NCBI GenBank assembly: GCA_022865865.1
Contig: JALHTN010000150.1
Span: forward strand, 1-37,688
Direction: 5' to 3'
Length of the DNA: 37,688 nt
Origin: Anaerolineales bacterium
Lineage (GTDB): Bacteria; Chloroflexota; Anaerolineae; Anaerolineales; UBA4823
This document shows positions 26,067 through 33,519 of this stretch, piece after piece. Position numbers and translations under genes: made by a program. The notes beneath the pieces were generated by a model. That model searched no databases, was not told the DNA's origin, and saw nothing but the letters and a program-made list of their open reading frames with translations. The number at the start of each line of letters is the position of its first letter. The stretch's first letter is position 1.

Positions 26067-26852
26067 ATGTCGTCACTTATCACTGATCATGGTAGTGTCC
26101 ATTACGAAGTATATGGACGAGGTCGCCCGGTAATATTATTACACGGGTGGTTGGAGTCTTGGGGTCTCTGGCAGGAAACCATGGATTTTCTTGGCCCTTC
26201 TTACCGTACTTACGCAATAGATTTTTGGGGTTTTGGAGAATCTGATAATCGGCGAGATTCATTCACGGTCCCTGATTTCGTGATACTGGTAAATGATTTC
26301 ATGGAGAAGCTTGGGATCAAGAATGCACCTCTCGTCGGACATTCTATGGGCGGCACAGTAAGTCTATCTATGGCAATCAATCATCCTGAAAGAGTGAGCA
26401 AAGTTGTTGTCATTGGTTCCCCAATCAATGGATCATCTTTATCCGTTTTATTGAAGTTAGCCAGTATTAGAGCTATAGCAAAAATGGTGTATAGGATGAT
26501 GGATGTCCTGAAGTTTGGAATCCGGCTTGCAGCCCCGATTATCACCCGCGAAAGTCAATGGCCAGCAATGATCAATAAAGATTTGAACCATGTAACGATG
26601 GAGTCTTTCCTGCTCAGCATATCTTCCCTGCGCCAAACTGATTTGACCCACCAACTAGCTCCTATTTACCAACCAGTAATGGGAATGTATGGGGATAGAG
26701 ATGTAATTGTGAACCCAAATCAGTGGAGCATTCTAGATAAATACCTGCAGCGAGTGCAAATAGAAAGGTTCCAGCGCGCCGGTCATTTCATCATGCTGGA
26801 TGAACCACACCAATTTAAAAGTAAATTAAAATCCTATTTAGATGGTTATTAA
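26067..26852 (+). CDS. Alpha/beta-fold hydrolase, intact triad
   Basis: A 261-residue alpha/beta hydrolase. Seen: LLHGWLESWGLW at the oxyanion strand, nucleophile Ser93 in VGHSMGGTV, acid Asp212 (or 210) in YGDRDVIVN and His240 in AGHFIMLDEP. It is a clear paralog of the protein encoded at 31857: both share IHYEV/VHYEV, AIDFWG and GHF.MLDEP in the same positions. The substrate is unknown. It lies inside the signalling cluster 14 bases after the GTPase gene. A role like RsbQ, which turns a small hydrophobic molecule into a signal, is one possibility by analogy only. Confidence 0.88.
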   Translation: MSSLITDHGSVHYEVYGRGRPVILLHGWLESWGLWQETMDFLGPSYRTYAIDFWGFGESDNRRDSFTVPDFVILVNDFMEKLGIKNAPLVGHSMGGTVSLSMAINHPERVSKVVVIGSPINGSSLSVLLKLASIRAIAKMVYRMMDVLKFGIRLAAPIITRESQWPAMINKDLNHVTMESFLLSISSLRQTDLTHQLAPIYQPVMGMYGDRDVIVNPNQWSILDKYLQRVQIERFQRAGHFIMLDEPHQFKSKLKSYLDGY

Positions 26853-26895
26853 AAAATTTACTTTCGATGATAAGAATTATTATTGGTAGACAGTT

Positions 26896-28212
26896 ATGTT
26901 AAAAATAATTATCAAGGACCCGCGATATTTACCCCCATTCAATGAACGCGCGCGTGATCTGCGCATTCAAAATAAACCACTCTGGTTAATTCAACGCGAT
27001 GTGTTGTCTCGCTTCACTGACCAGGAAATCGAGATTACAGACGGAGCACCTGTACCACATTTTGATGGACCGGGTATTGTTTACCGGGATAACCTTTATT
27101 TTGATTCAGCATTTATGAGCACTTTTCTCGCTCAAGCTCAGAAAAGAATGATCCCCTGCCGAGCAGGCTTTTCAATTAACGATTTAGCATTTAGAGAACA
27201 CGCTTTACCGTTATCGACTTCTTACACACCTCAGGGAAATACCTTCTTAGCTGATCTATGGTATTACCCAGATGGGTTTGACCAAGAAGCGGAACCTGTC
27301 ATCATCGACATGTTGGCTCATGAGGCGGGCAGTTACCATGTTCCACCATATATATCATTCAACCAAAAAGACTTGATCTTCCATGTGCCTATACGCAGCA
27401 TGCTGGCGATTGATTCTTGGGTACATATTTTTATCGCTGATGTAGTGTTTGGTTTATTTAAACGTGGGTTGAGATTTGAAGAGCACCTGAAAAGAGATCC
27501 ATTTTACAAGCTTCGCATATTGGGAAGGGCACTTTATGAAGGAAAGCAAGTCTTAGAGTGTTCGGAATTGGTTAAAGTGGGACGCAATTGTACAATCGAT
27601 CCCCGAGCTGTGATCCATGGACCTACTACAATCGGGGATAATGTAACCATCAATGCTGGCGCTGTAATCGAAAATTGCATAATTGGGGATAATGTTAATA
27701 TTTCACAAGATTGTCAATTGATGTTATCCGTTGTTGGTGATGGATCGTTTTTACCTTTCAGAGCTTCACTATTCATGAGCACCTTTATGGAGAATAGCAT
27801 GGTTGCCCAGAACACCTGCCTGCAGATGGTTGTTGTAGGTAGGAAATCTTTCATTGGTGCTGGATCAACTTTTACGGATTTTAATTTATTGCCGACTCCA
27901 ATCCGCGCCAGAAATGGTAATGACCAGCTCGAAGTAGCGAACCGTCCTATTCTTGGTGGTTGTGTCGGTCATAATTGCCGGTTGGGCTCTGGCATGATTG
28001 TATTTCCTGGAAGAATGATTGAGTCTGATGTGGTCTTATTCGCTTCCCAGGAGAGGCGGGTGATCGAAAAAGATATCCTGTATGAAGATAGCGATCATCA
28101 CCGCCTTTCTTTTGCTGGTCTTCATTCCCGTCTCTATCCTAGAAACGGAGTAGCTGAACCATCCTCTTGGAATTTCATTCCTAAGCAGATTGTTCACAAT
28201 ATTGGTGATTGA
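26896..28212 (+). CDS. Left-handed beta-helix (hexapeptide repeat) protein of unknown function
   Basis: A 438-residue protein. The N-terminal 220 residues match nothing I recognise (RYLPPFNERARDLRIQNKPL; PPYISFNQKDLIFHVPIRSM). From about residue 230 there are hexapeptide repeats (VGRNCTIDPRAVIHGPTTIG, then DNVTINAGAVIENCIIGDNV) that form a left-handed beta-helix, as in acyl- and nucleotidyl-transferases or gamma carbonic anhydrases. A long loop and more repeats (GCVGHNCRLGSGMIVFPGRM) follow. No catalytic set is clear. It may be a scaffold or a sugar-nucleotide enzyme. It is embedded in the signalling cluster between the hydrolase and the first response regulator. Confidence 0.75.
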   Translation: MLKIIIKDPRYLPPFNERARDLRIQNKPLWLIQRDVLSRFTDQEIEITDGAPVPHFDGPGIVYRDNLYFDSAFMSTFLAQAQKRMIPCRAGFSINDLAFREHALPLSTSYTPQGNTFLADLWYYPDGFDQEAEPVIIDMLAHEAGSYHVPPYISFNQKDLIFHVPIRSMLAIDSWVHIFIADVVFGLFKRGLRFEEHLKRDPFYKLRILGRALYEGKQVLECSELVKVGRNCTIDPRAVIHGPTTIGDNVTINAGAVIENCIIGDNVNISQDCQLMLSVVGDGSFLPFRASLFMSTFMENSMVAQNTCLQMVVVGRKSFIGAGSTFTDFNLLPTPIRARNGNDQLEVANRPILGGCVGHNCRLGSGMIVFPGRMIESDVVLFASQERRVIEKDILYEDSDHHRLSFAGLHSRLYPRNGVAEPSSWNFIPKQIVHNIGD

Positions 28213-28261
28213 TATATTTCTTATCAAGTGATAATTAGCTAGTTGATACAGGGAGTTGGAA

Positions 28262-29152
28262 ATGGCAAAATCACGACTTCTCATCGTTGAAGATGACATT
28301 GATATCGCCAATATGCTGGAAATATATTTCGGGGGTCTTCATTATGATGTCGATATCGCTGTGCGAGGTTCCGAGGCGCTAGAAAAAACCCGCCAAAGAC
28401 TGCCTCATCTTATTATTTTAGATATTATGCTCCCGGATATTGATGGATACGAGGTTTGTAGAACCTTGCGGACTTATACTCGCACCAGTCATATACCGGT
28501 AATCTTTCTAACTCAAAAAGATGAACGCAGTGACAAACTGCAGGGATTGGAATTAGGCGCAGATGATTATATTACCAAACCGTTTGATATCGAAGAGTTG
28601 AGATTGCGGGTTTATAACGCTATTGTTCGTTCGGAGCGGGAAAGTTTAACAGAACCCCACACGAACTTACCTTCCGGTCAATTAATAGAGGATCAGCTCC
28701 GCCAGATCATTCACACAGAAGGCTGGGCTTTTATTGATATCCGCCTTACAAATTTCGATGCTTTTAAGGAAGCTTATGGTTTTGTCGCCAGCGATAATAT
28801 CCTCCGGTTTACAGCTATGTTGATTGGAGAGATCGTTGATGAATTTGGAACCATCAATGATTTTATTGGGCACACTGGTAATGACCATTTCGTTGTCTTC
28901 ACCACGGAAGATTGTGCCTCTGCAGTAAAAGAGAATTTACTCACCCGCTTTTCCGAGGATATACTCACTCACTATAATTATCTAGACCGTCAAAAGGGAT
29001 ATATCGAGTATTCTGGAGGTGGTGGTGCTCCAGAGCAATCTCCAATTATCTCCATCAGCATTGGTGTTGTTTCCCCATCCGAACAGGAGTTTACTGATAT
29101 CCGGGAAATTACTGAGATGGCAGCAGAAGCTCGTCGGCGTGAGATTACTTAA
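28262..29152 (+). CDS. Response regulator with degenerate GGDEF domain
   Basis: A 296-residue protein. Receiver domain (residues 1-120): acidic pair Asp11-Asp12, phospho-acceptor Asp54 in IILDIMLPDIDG, Thr84 and Lys106 in ITKPFD, so phosphorylation should work. The C-terminal domain (about 130-296) has the fold signs of GGDEF, but its signature reads TGNDHF (205-210) instead of GGDEF, so diguanylate cyclase activity is unlikely and a binding or sensing role is more probable. ATG 28262 is chosen because GGGAG lies six bases before it; a TTG at 28256 overlaps that region. The kinase gene starts three bases after the stop. Confidence 0.88.
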   Translation: MAKSRLLIVEDDIDIANMLEIYFGGLHYDVDIAVRGSEALEKTRQRLPHLIILDIMLPDIDGYEVCRTLRTYTRTSHIPVIFLTQKDERSDKLQGLELGADDYITKPFDIEELRLRVYNAIVRSERESLTEPHTNLPSGQLIEDQLRQIIHTEGWAFIDIRLTNFDAFKEAYGFVASDNILRFTAMLIGEIVDEFGTINDFIGHTGNDHFVVFTTEDCASAVKENLLTRFSEDILTHYNYLDRQKGYIEYSGGGGAPEQSPIISISIGVVSPSEQEFTDIREITEMAAEARRREIT

Positions 29153-29155
29153 TTT

Positions 29156-31441
29156 ATGATTGATTTGACTCCTTTGAGTTTGAGTGCAATTCTACTCCTA
29201 TCTGGGTTGCTGGGATATGTTCTCCTTTCCCAATTGATTCGGTATTTATCAAAAGCCTCCCAAAATTCGAATCTGCATTTTAAACCAAGACTTCCAGTCC
29301 ATCTACCCAATCATTACGAAGCATATTTCTTGGTGGAGCCGGGTGGTAAAATCGCTTATTCAAATTCGGCAGTCAAGGAGCTGTTCAATTTAAATGGTGG
29401 GAAAACCAGCTTGGAAGAACTCGCCTCGGAGATGCATCCCAAGGAATCATTTTTCGCTTTATGCACGCGGGAGGGAAAAGCTCGTCTCAATATCGGAGAA
29501 CGCTTGATCGAAGGTAAATCTTATAGATTGCCTCATAATTCTTCGCCTGCGATGTTGGTAGCATTTCGGGGAATCGGGAATGGTAATATTTCATTCGAAA
29601 ATTCCCTTTCGTCAAGCCAAACAGTAAGCTTACCGGCAAAAGTAGATAAACCGAGTTTGCTGTCCAGTTTTGACCTTGCCTCAGCATCCAAAGATGATGA
29701 GACTTTGGATTTGACACAAGAGCTCGATAAAAAATATCAGCAAAAAACACAGCAGCTTAGATTAGAACACCAACGTAACGAAACACTACTCCGCATAATG
29801 ACGGAATTATCTTCCAGTCTGGATTTCGAGCAGATTCTCCAACGTACTTTAGAGGTTTTAAACGATGTTATTGGCGCAAGCCATGCCACCTGCATGGTGC
29901 TTCAAACAGACAACAGGAAATTAACCCATTTGGCTACAGTTGGATACTCTACGCCACTACCTCCAGGAGGTATGCCATCTGCGTTGAATATCAATCAAGG
30001 ACTCGTAGGATGGATTATCGGCAACCGAAAGTCGGTATTAATAAATGATGTTCTGGAGGATGAACGATGGATCCAATTGCCCAACAGCTGGTACCACCAC
30101 CGCAGTGCGGTAGGTACTCCCATCATCATGGGAGACCAGTTATTGGGAGTCTTATTGCTCTACTATCCTGAGGTTGGAAAATTTTCTGTGGAACAGCTCG
30201 ATTTAATCCAGGCTGCAGCCAATCAAATGGCGGTCGCGATTAAGAACGCAGAACTTTACCATCTCACCTTGAATCAAAAAGAAGAATTGAGTACCCTCCT
30301 CAGAGATCAAAGGGTGGAAACCAGTCGCTCTCGATCAATTTTGGAAGCCATCGCAGATGGAGTTCTTGTCACCGATCAGAATGGGGAGATTACACTCTTC
30401 AACCATTCTGCCGAGAGAATGTTAGCAATGAATCGAGCTGAGCTGATTGGCAGACCAGTGGATCACTTTTCCGATTTATTTGACGGAGTTGCGTTAGCCT
30501 GGATTGAAACCATCAAAACCTGGACTCAAGATCCCTTTTCCTTCAATCCCATGAATACTTTTACGGAACAAGTTGGTTTAGAGAACGGGAATGTTCTCTC
30601 AGTAAACCTCGCTCCAGTGATCAACAATGAAGAATTTTTCGGTACCGTATCTGTTTTCAGAGATATTACACACCTGATAGAAGTTGATCGCATGAAATCC
30701 GAATTCGTCGCCACAGTGAGTCATGAATTGCGAACCCCGATGACCTCCATAAAAGGCTACGTGGACATCTTACTCATGGGAGTGGCAGGGGTATTGTCCG
30801 ATCAGCAAAAGAGATTTTTGGAGGTAGTTCAAGAGAACACGGAACGTCTAACCATTTTGGTCAATGACCTGCTAGATCTTTCTCGAATCGAGGCTGGGCA
30901 GGTCAACTTGAATTTACAATCTTTGAATTTGACTGAATTAATCGATGACGTGATGCTGGAGATCAATCGTCTTACTGTCGCTGAGAATAAAACCATGATG
31001 TTTGATATCCAGCTGCCAAGCGACCTCCCCCCCATCAATGGCGACCCAGAGAGAATTCGTCAAATCCTGATCAACTTGCTCGGGAATGCATTCCACTACA
31101 CGCTCGAAAATGGGAAGGTTTCTTTGAGTGCTCATCGAGTTGGAGATGAGATTCAAATTGATATCAGTGATAATGGTGTTGGAATCTCTCCCAAAGAACA
31201 AGATCGCATATTCGATCGATTCTATCGTGGGGATAATCACATGGTAATCGCAACAGCCGGAACTGGATTAGGTTTGAGTATTGTTGCCAAGCTTATCAAT
31301 ATGCATCACGGCCGTATTTGGGTCCAGAGCAGCGGCATTGAAGGTGAAGGTAGCATATTTTCGTTCACTCTGCCAATATATGATCATTCGAAGCACGCCA
31401 TCAATATTCGAGAGGAATATGTTCAAAATATTAATCGCTGA
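29156..31441 (+). CDS. Hybrid-input sensor histidine kinase (TM-PAS-GAF-PAS-HisKA-ATPase)
   Basis: A 761-residue kinase. Seen: one membrane segment (residues 7-29), a PAS-like domain (about 50-140), a variable linker, a coiled coil (about 185-220), a GAF domain (about 222-367), a PAS domain (about 392-508, LEAIADGVLVTDQNGEITLF), the phospho-acceptor His523 in FVATVSHELRTPMTSIKGY, an ATPase domain with N-box Asn644, then ISDNGVGI and GTGLGLSIV. The layout is close to WalK/PhoR-type kinases. Its 3' end overlaps the next response regulator gene by 23 bases, and a second regulator lies directly upstream; both may be its targets. Confidence 0.93.
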   Translation: MIDLTPLSLSAILLLSGLLGYVLLSQLIRYLSKASQNSNLHFKPRLPVHLPNHYEAYFLVEPGGKIAYSNSAVKELFNLNGGKTSLEELASEMHPKESFFALCTREGKARLNIGERLIEGKSYRLPHNSSPAMLVAFRGIGNGNISFENSLSSSQTVSLPAKVDKPSLLSSFDLASASKDDETLDLTQELDKKYQQKTQQLRLEHQRNETLLRIMTELSSSLDFEQILQRTLEVLNDVIGASHATCMVLQTDNRKLTHLATVGYSTPLPPGGMPSALNINQGLVGWIIGNRKSVLINDVLEDERWIQLPNSWYHHRSAVGTPIIMGDQLLGVLLLYYPEVGKFSVEQLDLIQAAANQMAVAIKNAELYHLTLNQKEELSTLLRDQRVETSRSRSILEAIADGVLVTDQNGEITLFNHSAERMLAMNRAELIGRPVDHFSDLFDGVALAWIETIKTWTQDPFSFNPMNTFTEQVGLENGNVLSVNLAPVINNEEFFGTVSVFRDITHLIEVDRMKSEFVATVSHELRTPMTSIKGYVDILLMGVAGVLSDQQKRFLEVVQENTERLTILVNDLLDLSRIEAGQVNLNLQSLNLTELIDDVMLEINRLTVAENKTMMFDIQLPSDLPPINGDPERIRQILINLLGNAFHYTLENGKVSLSAHRVGDEIQIDISDNGVGISPKEQDRIFDRFYRGDNHMVIATAGTGLGLSIVAKLINMHHGRIWVQSSGIEGEGSIFSFTLPIYDHSKHAINIREEYVQNINR

Positions 31442-31820
31442 GGATGAGCGTGACATCCTTGAGTTGATCACATTCACTTTGCAATATGGTGGTTATGAGG
31501 TCATTCCGACCTCAAATGGGTTAGAGGCTTGGGAAGTGATCCGCAGAGAACTACCCCATCTTGTGCTGCTTGACGTGCGTATGCCTGGTATGTCCGGATA
31601 TGAGGTCTGCAAAAAGGTCAAAACCAACCCTCAGACAAAACACATTCCGGTGGTATTTCTTTCTGCGAAAGGGCAGGAGTCTGAGATAAATACAGGCTAT
31701 GAAACGGGAGCCATAGACTATATTCTAAAACCATTTGCACCCGACCAACTTCTGAAGCGATTAAAAGAGTTACTTGCCAGTCATACAGGTGAGGAGAGTT
31801 TATTACTGCTTGAGAATTAA
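31419..31820 (+). CDS. Single-domain response regulator
   Basis: A 133-residue stand-alone receiver. Seen: the acidic cluster in ILIAEDERD, phospho-acceptor Asp52 in LLDVRMPGMSG, Ser82 in LSAKG, and Lys104 in ILKPF. It has no output domain, so it likely works through protein contact or a phosphorelay. The ATG at 31419 is preferred: AGAGG stands just before it and conserved sequence begins at once, while an upstream in-frame start would add 46 residues encoded inside the kinase gene. It overlaps the kinase gene by 23 bases, which implies translational coupling. Confidence 0.92.
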   Translation: MFKILIAEDERDILELITFTLQYGGYEVIPTSNGLEAWEVIRRELPHLVLLDVRMPGMSGYEVCKKVKTNPQTKHIPVVFLSAKGQESEINTGYETGAIDYILKPFAPDQLLKRLKELLASHTGEESLLLLEN

Positions 31821-31856
31821 TTCAGGCACCATGTGGGTGGGGATAGAGAATAATTA

Positions 31857-32645
31857 ATGAGCGCAATTATCCAAGAAGACGCCATCATACACTATGAAGT
31901 TTTAGGTCATGGAAAACCAGTGATTTTCCTGCACAGCTGGATTGGATCCTGGCGTTATTGGATTCCAAGCATGCAGTTCACCTCATCCCGATTTCGCGCC
32001 TATGCAATCGATTTCTGGGGCTACGGGGCAACCAAGAAAATTGCTTCCAGATACGCGCTTGAGCAGCAAGTCGAACTTCTCAGAGGCTTTATTAACCAGA
32101 TGGGAGTTGGTCGTATAACTCTCGTCGGTCATGGATTGGGGAGCATAATCGCGATTTATTTCGCAGCAGATTTTGCGAATATTGTCGAGCGATTAATGGT
32201 GGTCAGCTTTCCAATGGGAAATCAAAATGCTCATCCTCGATTACAATCCCAGTCTCCAATCGATTCTGCTGATTGGTTGTTTAGCAATCATTCAACCTCC
32301 ATTGAGTCTAGGGAAGACGCAAAAAAAGCAGATCCAAAAGCCATCACGACATCCTTTGATCAATTTGATGAGGTAAATTGGCGCCAGCTGATTAATCGTA
32401 TATCTGTCTCTTCCCTCTGGATTCATGGAAAAAATGATCAGGCAATCTATAGTCCCACAAACGAACAATTAGATCTCTTGCCGGAACGAGCTCAATATCA
32501 CATATTCGAAAAATCAGGGCATTTCCCAATGCTTGATGAACCCAGTAAATTCAACCGTTTACTGACAGATTTTGTCCATCTCCCGCCCGGAGAAGATCCC
32601 AGTTCATTAGAAATAAAGTCCATCTGGAAACGACGCGTGCGTTGA
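31857..32645 (+). CDS. Alpha/beta-hydrolase-fold protein lacking the nucleophile serine (probable pseudoenzyme)
   Basis: A 262-residue paralog of the hydrolase at 26067. The nucleophile elbow reads VGHGLGS: residue 93 is Gly (GGA codon) where the paralog has Ser93. The oxyanion segment is also changed (FLHSW against LLHGW). The Asp (194, HGKND) and His (222, KSGHFPMLDEP) are kept. Ester hydrolysis by the usual route is therefore not expected; ligand binding or regulation is more likely. It is the last gene of the signalling cluster, 36 bases after the response regulator. Its stop codon lies inside a 12-base tandem repeat that precedes the thiamine operon promoter. Confidence 0.85.
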   Translation: MSAIIQEDAIIHYEVLGHGKPVIFLHSWIGSWRYWIPSMQFTSSRFRAYAIDFWGYGATKKIASRYALEQQVELLRGFINQMGVGRITLVGHGLGSIIAIYFAADFANIVERLMVVSFPMGNQNAHPRLQSQSPIDSADWLFSNHSTSIESREDAKKADPKAITTSFDQFDEVNWRQLINRISVSSLWIHGKNDQAIYSPTNEQLDLLPERAQYHIFEKSGHFPMLDEPSKFNRLLTDFVHLPPGEDPSSLEIKSIWKRRVR

Positions 32646-32663
32646 TCTTTTCGTTGATCTTTT
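32640..32663 (+). repeat. 12-base tandem direct repeat upstream of the thiamine operon promoter
   Basis: CGTTGATCTTTT occurs twice head to tail. The first copy contains the stop codon of the hydrolase-like gene and the second ends one base before the -35 hexamer. It could be a regulator site or a slippage product. Confidence 0.6.
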
Positions 32664-32664
32664 C

Positions 32665-32693
32665 TTGACATCTCGATCAAGCCAGCTTATACT
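32665..32693 (+). promoter_or_regulatory. Sigma70-type promoter of the thiamine operon
   Basis: TTGACA (32665-32670), a 17-base spacer, and TATACT (32688-32693). Transcription would start near 32700, just ahead of the TPP riboswitch. Confidence 0.85.
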
Positions 32694-32711
32694 CAAGTTA
32701 CATAGACACGT

Positions 32712-32805
32712 TGCTTGGGGAGTCTGATTGTCACAGACTGAGAGGAGAGCGGTAAGCTCTCGACCCACGAACCTGATCCGGATCATGCCGGCGGAGGGAA
32801 TGCAG
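32712..32805 (+). promoter_or_regulatory. TPP (THI-box) riboswitch
   Basis: The aptamer of the thiamine pyrophosphate riboswitch. Seen: GGGG at 32717, hairpin AGTCTG/CAGACT, the conserved CTGAGAGG (32738-32745), hairpin GAGAGC/GCTCTC, then GACCC, GAACCTGATCCGG, ATGCCGGCGGAGGGAA (to 32800). The P1 helix closes with TGCTT against AATGCA. Small departures from consensus are ATCATGCC for ATAATGCC and GCGGAGGG for GCGTAGGG. Binding of TPP should switch off the thiamine kinase and transporter genes below. Confidence 0.95.
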
Positions 32806-32823
32806 TTTGGAAGAATTAGAAAG

Positions 32824-32854
32824 CCCTCCTCCACCCGGAAGGAGGATTTTTTTT
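32824..32854 (+). terminator. Riboswitch-controlled terminator that also masks the TPK ribosome binding site
   Basis: CCTCCT (32825-32830) pairs with AGGAGG (32840-32845), with inner pairs CC/GG and loop ACCC, followed by eight Ts (32847-32854). The 3' arm AAGGAGG is also the ribosome binding site for the TTG start at 32853. The aptamer's conserved GGAGGG (32793-32798) is exactly complementary to CCCTCC (32824-32829), giving a simple antiterminator. Confidence 0.85.
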
Positions 32855-33515
32855 GCGGGCAATCATATTTGCGAATGGAAAGCTCCATAATCCTGCCAAA
32901 GTCCTCTCCCAATTAAGGGAAGATGATCTTGTGATCGCTGCAGATGGAGGAGCACAACACTGTCGCGATCTAGATATTCATCCAGCTCTCGTAATTGGAG
33001 ATATGGATTCAATTTCTCCAGCGCTGCTGGCAGATCTGAAAAATCAGGAGACACAGATACTTGTCTACCCTGAGGATAAGGATCAGACAGATTTAGAATT
33101 GGCCCTCACATATGCGCTCAGACATCAAGTGGATGATGTGATTTTTTATGGTGTTCTCGGAGGTCGACTTGATCTAAGTCTGGCTAATTTGATGCTGTTA
33201 ACCAGAAGTGAATGGGAACCATTGTCTCTGGTCGTAATTGATGAGCCTGATACGGCTTATCTAATGAGGAATCACGATACGATCTCAATTTTGGGAAACC
33301 CAGGGGATATAGTTTCCCTGATCCCTTTATCTGAAGATGTTACAGATGTGTCTACCCAAGGTTTACGTTGGCAGTTAAACCATGTCGATCTTCCCCAGGG
33401 CAATACTCTCAGTGTTTCCAATGAATTAGTGGGTACTTCCGCTCAGGTTCAAATCGGAAAAGGAAAAATGCTGTTAATTCACCGGGACATCCTGACAGAG
33501 AGCAAAGAGGTGTAA
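32853..33515 (+). CDS. Thiamine pyrophosphokinase
   Basis: A 220-residue enzyme that turns thiamine into thiamine pyrophosphate using ATP. Seen: the N-terminal RAIIFANGKL, AADGGAQHC (29-37), GDMDS (49-53), KDQTDLELAL (76-85) and GGRLD (103-107), the standard family motifs; the usual His after GGRLD is Leu here. The start is TTG 32853, because family similarity begins at the second codon and AAGGAGG lies seven bases upstream. The start codon falls in the T-run of the riboswitch terminator. It is the first gene of the riboswitch operon, four bases before the ThiB gene. Confidence 0.93.
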   Translation: MRAIIFANGKLHNPAKVLSQLREDDLVIAADGGAQHCRDLDIHPALVIGDMDSISPALLADLKNQETQILVYPEDKDQTDLELALTYALRHQVDDVIFYGVLGGRLDLSLANLMLLTRSEWEPLSLVVIDEPDTAYLMRNHDTISILGNPGDIVSLIPLSEDVTDVSTQGLRWQLNHVDLPQGNTLSVSNELVGTSAQVQIGKGKMLLIHRDILTESKEV

Positions 33516-33519
33516 GAGG

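Noticed and set aside
30938..31240. A 100-codon minus-strand open frame
   Set aside because: It is antisense to the kinase ATPase domain, which has intact motifs.
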